The notes under the pieces are model-generated. The model did no database searches. It worked only from the letters and a program-made list of their open reading frames with translations, and had not been told where the DNA came from. From assembly GCA_964390795.1 (NCBI GenBank), contig CAYMLQ010000121.1, positions 1 to 14,006 on the forward strand: a stretch of 14,006 nucleotides of DNA, given 5' to 3'. Shown here one piece after another: positions 13,262-14,006 of this stretch; within the stretch, counting starts at the first letter, position 1; every line of letters begins with the position of its first letter. The position numbers were made by a program, and so were the translations under genes. Source of the DNA: CAYMLQ01 sp964390795. Lineage in GTDB: Bacteria; Verrucomicrobiota; Kiritimatiellia; RFP12; UBA1067.

Positions 13262-14006
13262 ATGAGTTCGTCGGTTCGGTTGGCAAGGTGGCCTTTCTTT
13301 CGGCGGGCACGGTTCGCCATGGGTGTGGGATGCGTCTGCTTTGCCGCGACAGCCGCCGACCGCGCGACGTTCAAGCCGGCGGGCACGCCCATCGTCAAGG
13401 GCGGGGAGATGGCCCGGCTGCTGGTCGCCGATGTCAGCGGCGTCAAAGACCTCTATCTGGTCGCGACGATCGGCGGCGACACGTATAACCATGACCAGGC
13501 GATCTGGGCCGAACCGAAATTGTTCGACCCGGAGGGGCGCGCTGTCGACCTGACCACGCTCAAGCCGGCCGACACCGCCGTGGGCTGGGGCTCGTTCCAG
13601 ATCAACAAAGCGCACAGCGGCGGACCGCTCAGCATCGGCGGCGTCGCTGTCGCCAAAGGCTTCTACGCGCACGCGCCATCCTCATTGCATTTCAGAATCG
13701 ACGGGCGCTACACCCGTTTCGAGGCCTCGGTGGGCATCGCGACCGCGTCGGGCAAGAACGGGAGCGCCGAATTCGTGGTCACCAACGCCGCGCCGAGCCT
13801 GCCGAAGCAGAACCCGAAGGCTCAGCCGGCGGCGGTGACGCAGAATCTGTCGTCCGCCGACAAGGCACCGCGCCAGTTCAGCGCGGCCGCGGCGAAGCGG
13901 CTGTTAGCGCTGGGCGTCGAGAAGCTGCTGTTCGTGCGCCGCTTCACGCTGACCAACAGTCACATCTACACGGAGCACATCGACAGCCGCTGGACGCCCG
14001 GCGGGG
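13262..14006 (+). CDS. Secreted NPCBM-domain protein, 3' end outside window
   Basis: The visible 248 residues start with a signal-like segment (basic start, G-V-G-C-V-C-F-A-A-T-A-A around 21-32). An NPCBM-type carbohydrate-binding domain covers about 37-173: L-Y-L-V-A-T-I-G-G-D at 64-73, G-W-G-S-F near 108-112, and G-F-Y-A-H-A-P-S at 133-140, the family's G-[ILF]-x-x-H-x-P motif. After a Pro/Ala-rich linker, L-L-F-V-R-R-F-T-L and S-H-I-Y-T-E-H-I-D-S near 222-242 resemble the start of the large repeat-containing PVC proteins related to the hydrazine synthase alpha-subunit middle domain; this is from memory. GAGG lies 8 nt before the ATG. It is in one operon with the DUF3472 gene. Confidence 0.85.
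   Translation, partial: MSSSVRLARWPFFRRARFAMGVGCVCFAATAADRATFKPAGTPIVKGGEMARLLVADVSGVKDLYLVATIGGDTYNHDQAIWAEPKLFDPEGRAVDLTTLKPADTAVGWGSFQINKAHSGGPLSIGGVAVAKGFYAHAPSSLHFRIDGRYTRFEASVGIATASGKNGSAEFVVTNAAPSLPKQNPKAQPAAVTQNLSSADKAPRQFSAAAAKRLLALGVEKLLFVRRFTLTNSHIYTEHIDSRWTPGG

Noticed and set aside
11878..13446. A 522-codon minus-strand open frame opposite the DUF3472 gene
   Set aside because: Antisense to a gene with recognisable DUF5077 and DUF3472 motifs and crossing the terminator; no support of its own.

Overview
The window is a GC-rich bacterial chromosome segment, probably from the PVC superphylum and most like Kiritimatiellota, Lentisphaerota or Verrucomicrobiota. The evidence is the gene content. 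There is a Ser/Thr kinase with an N-terminal zinc ribbon and an extracytoplasmic tail. There is a lipoprotein of the DUF2961/GH172 family, and a DUF5077-DUF3472 secreted protein next to an NPCBM-type protein. Short repeats are packed into gene edges. The taxonomic placement is inference; no rRNA or species-specific marker is present.

Layout. Positions 1-2615 (minus strand) hold a tight operon: a LolA-like periplasmic protein followed by two CNNM/DUF21 membrane proteins (the last one partial), with ATGA overlaps at both junctions. A sigma70-like promoter lies upstream near 2661-2691. Positions 2684-2888 are repeat-rich: hairpins, then a heptamer array that runs into the 3' end of the CCA-adding enzyme gene (2871-4202, minus). 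The 5' side of that gene carries a 66-bp composite array of five hairpins (4229-4380). Upstream of it is a GH172-family lipoprotein gene (4406-5593, minus).

Positions 5594-6518 contain no intact gene. They hold a C-terminal gene remnant and four separate palindromes or inverted repeats. A Phd/YefM-ParE type toxin-antitoxin pair (6519-7069, plus) follows. Its promoter is so close to the start codon that the mRNA should be leaderless, and a palindrome overlaps the -10 box. Positions 7201-11476 (minus) form a kinase-thrC-ykgJ operon.

From 11663 onward the plus strand carries a tiny lipoprotein gene, a strong intrinsic terminator, a DUF5077/DUF3472 secreted protein whose start lies only 4-17 nt after the terminator, and a partial NPCBM-domain protein. 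The secreted and lipidated proteins (GH172, DUF3472, NPCBM, and the gene remnant) suggest a polysaccharide-degrading lifestyle.

The most interesting signals are in the non-coding structure. One is the compensatory-substitution hairpin array, which on the minus strand presents GGAG loops. The others are a possible attenuator in front of the DUF3472 gene, repeats that supply the stop codons of two genes, and the leaderless toxin-antitoxin promoter.
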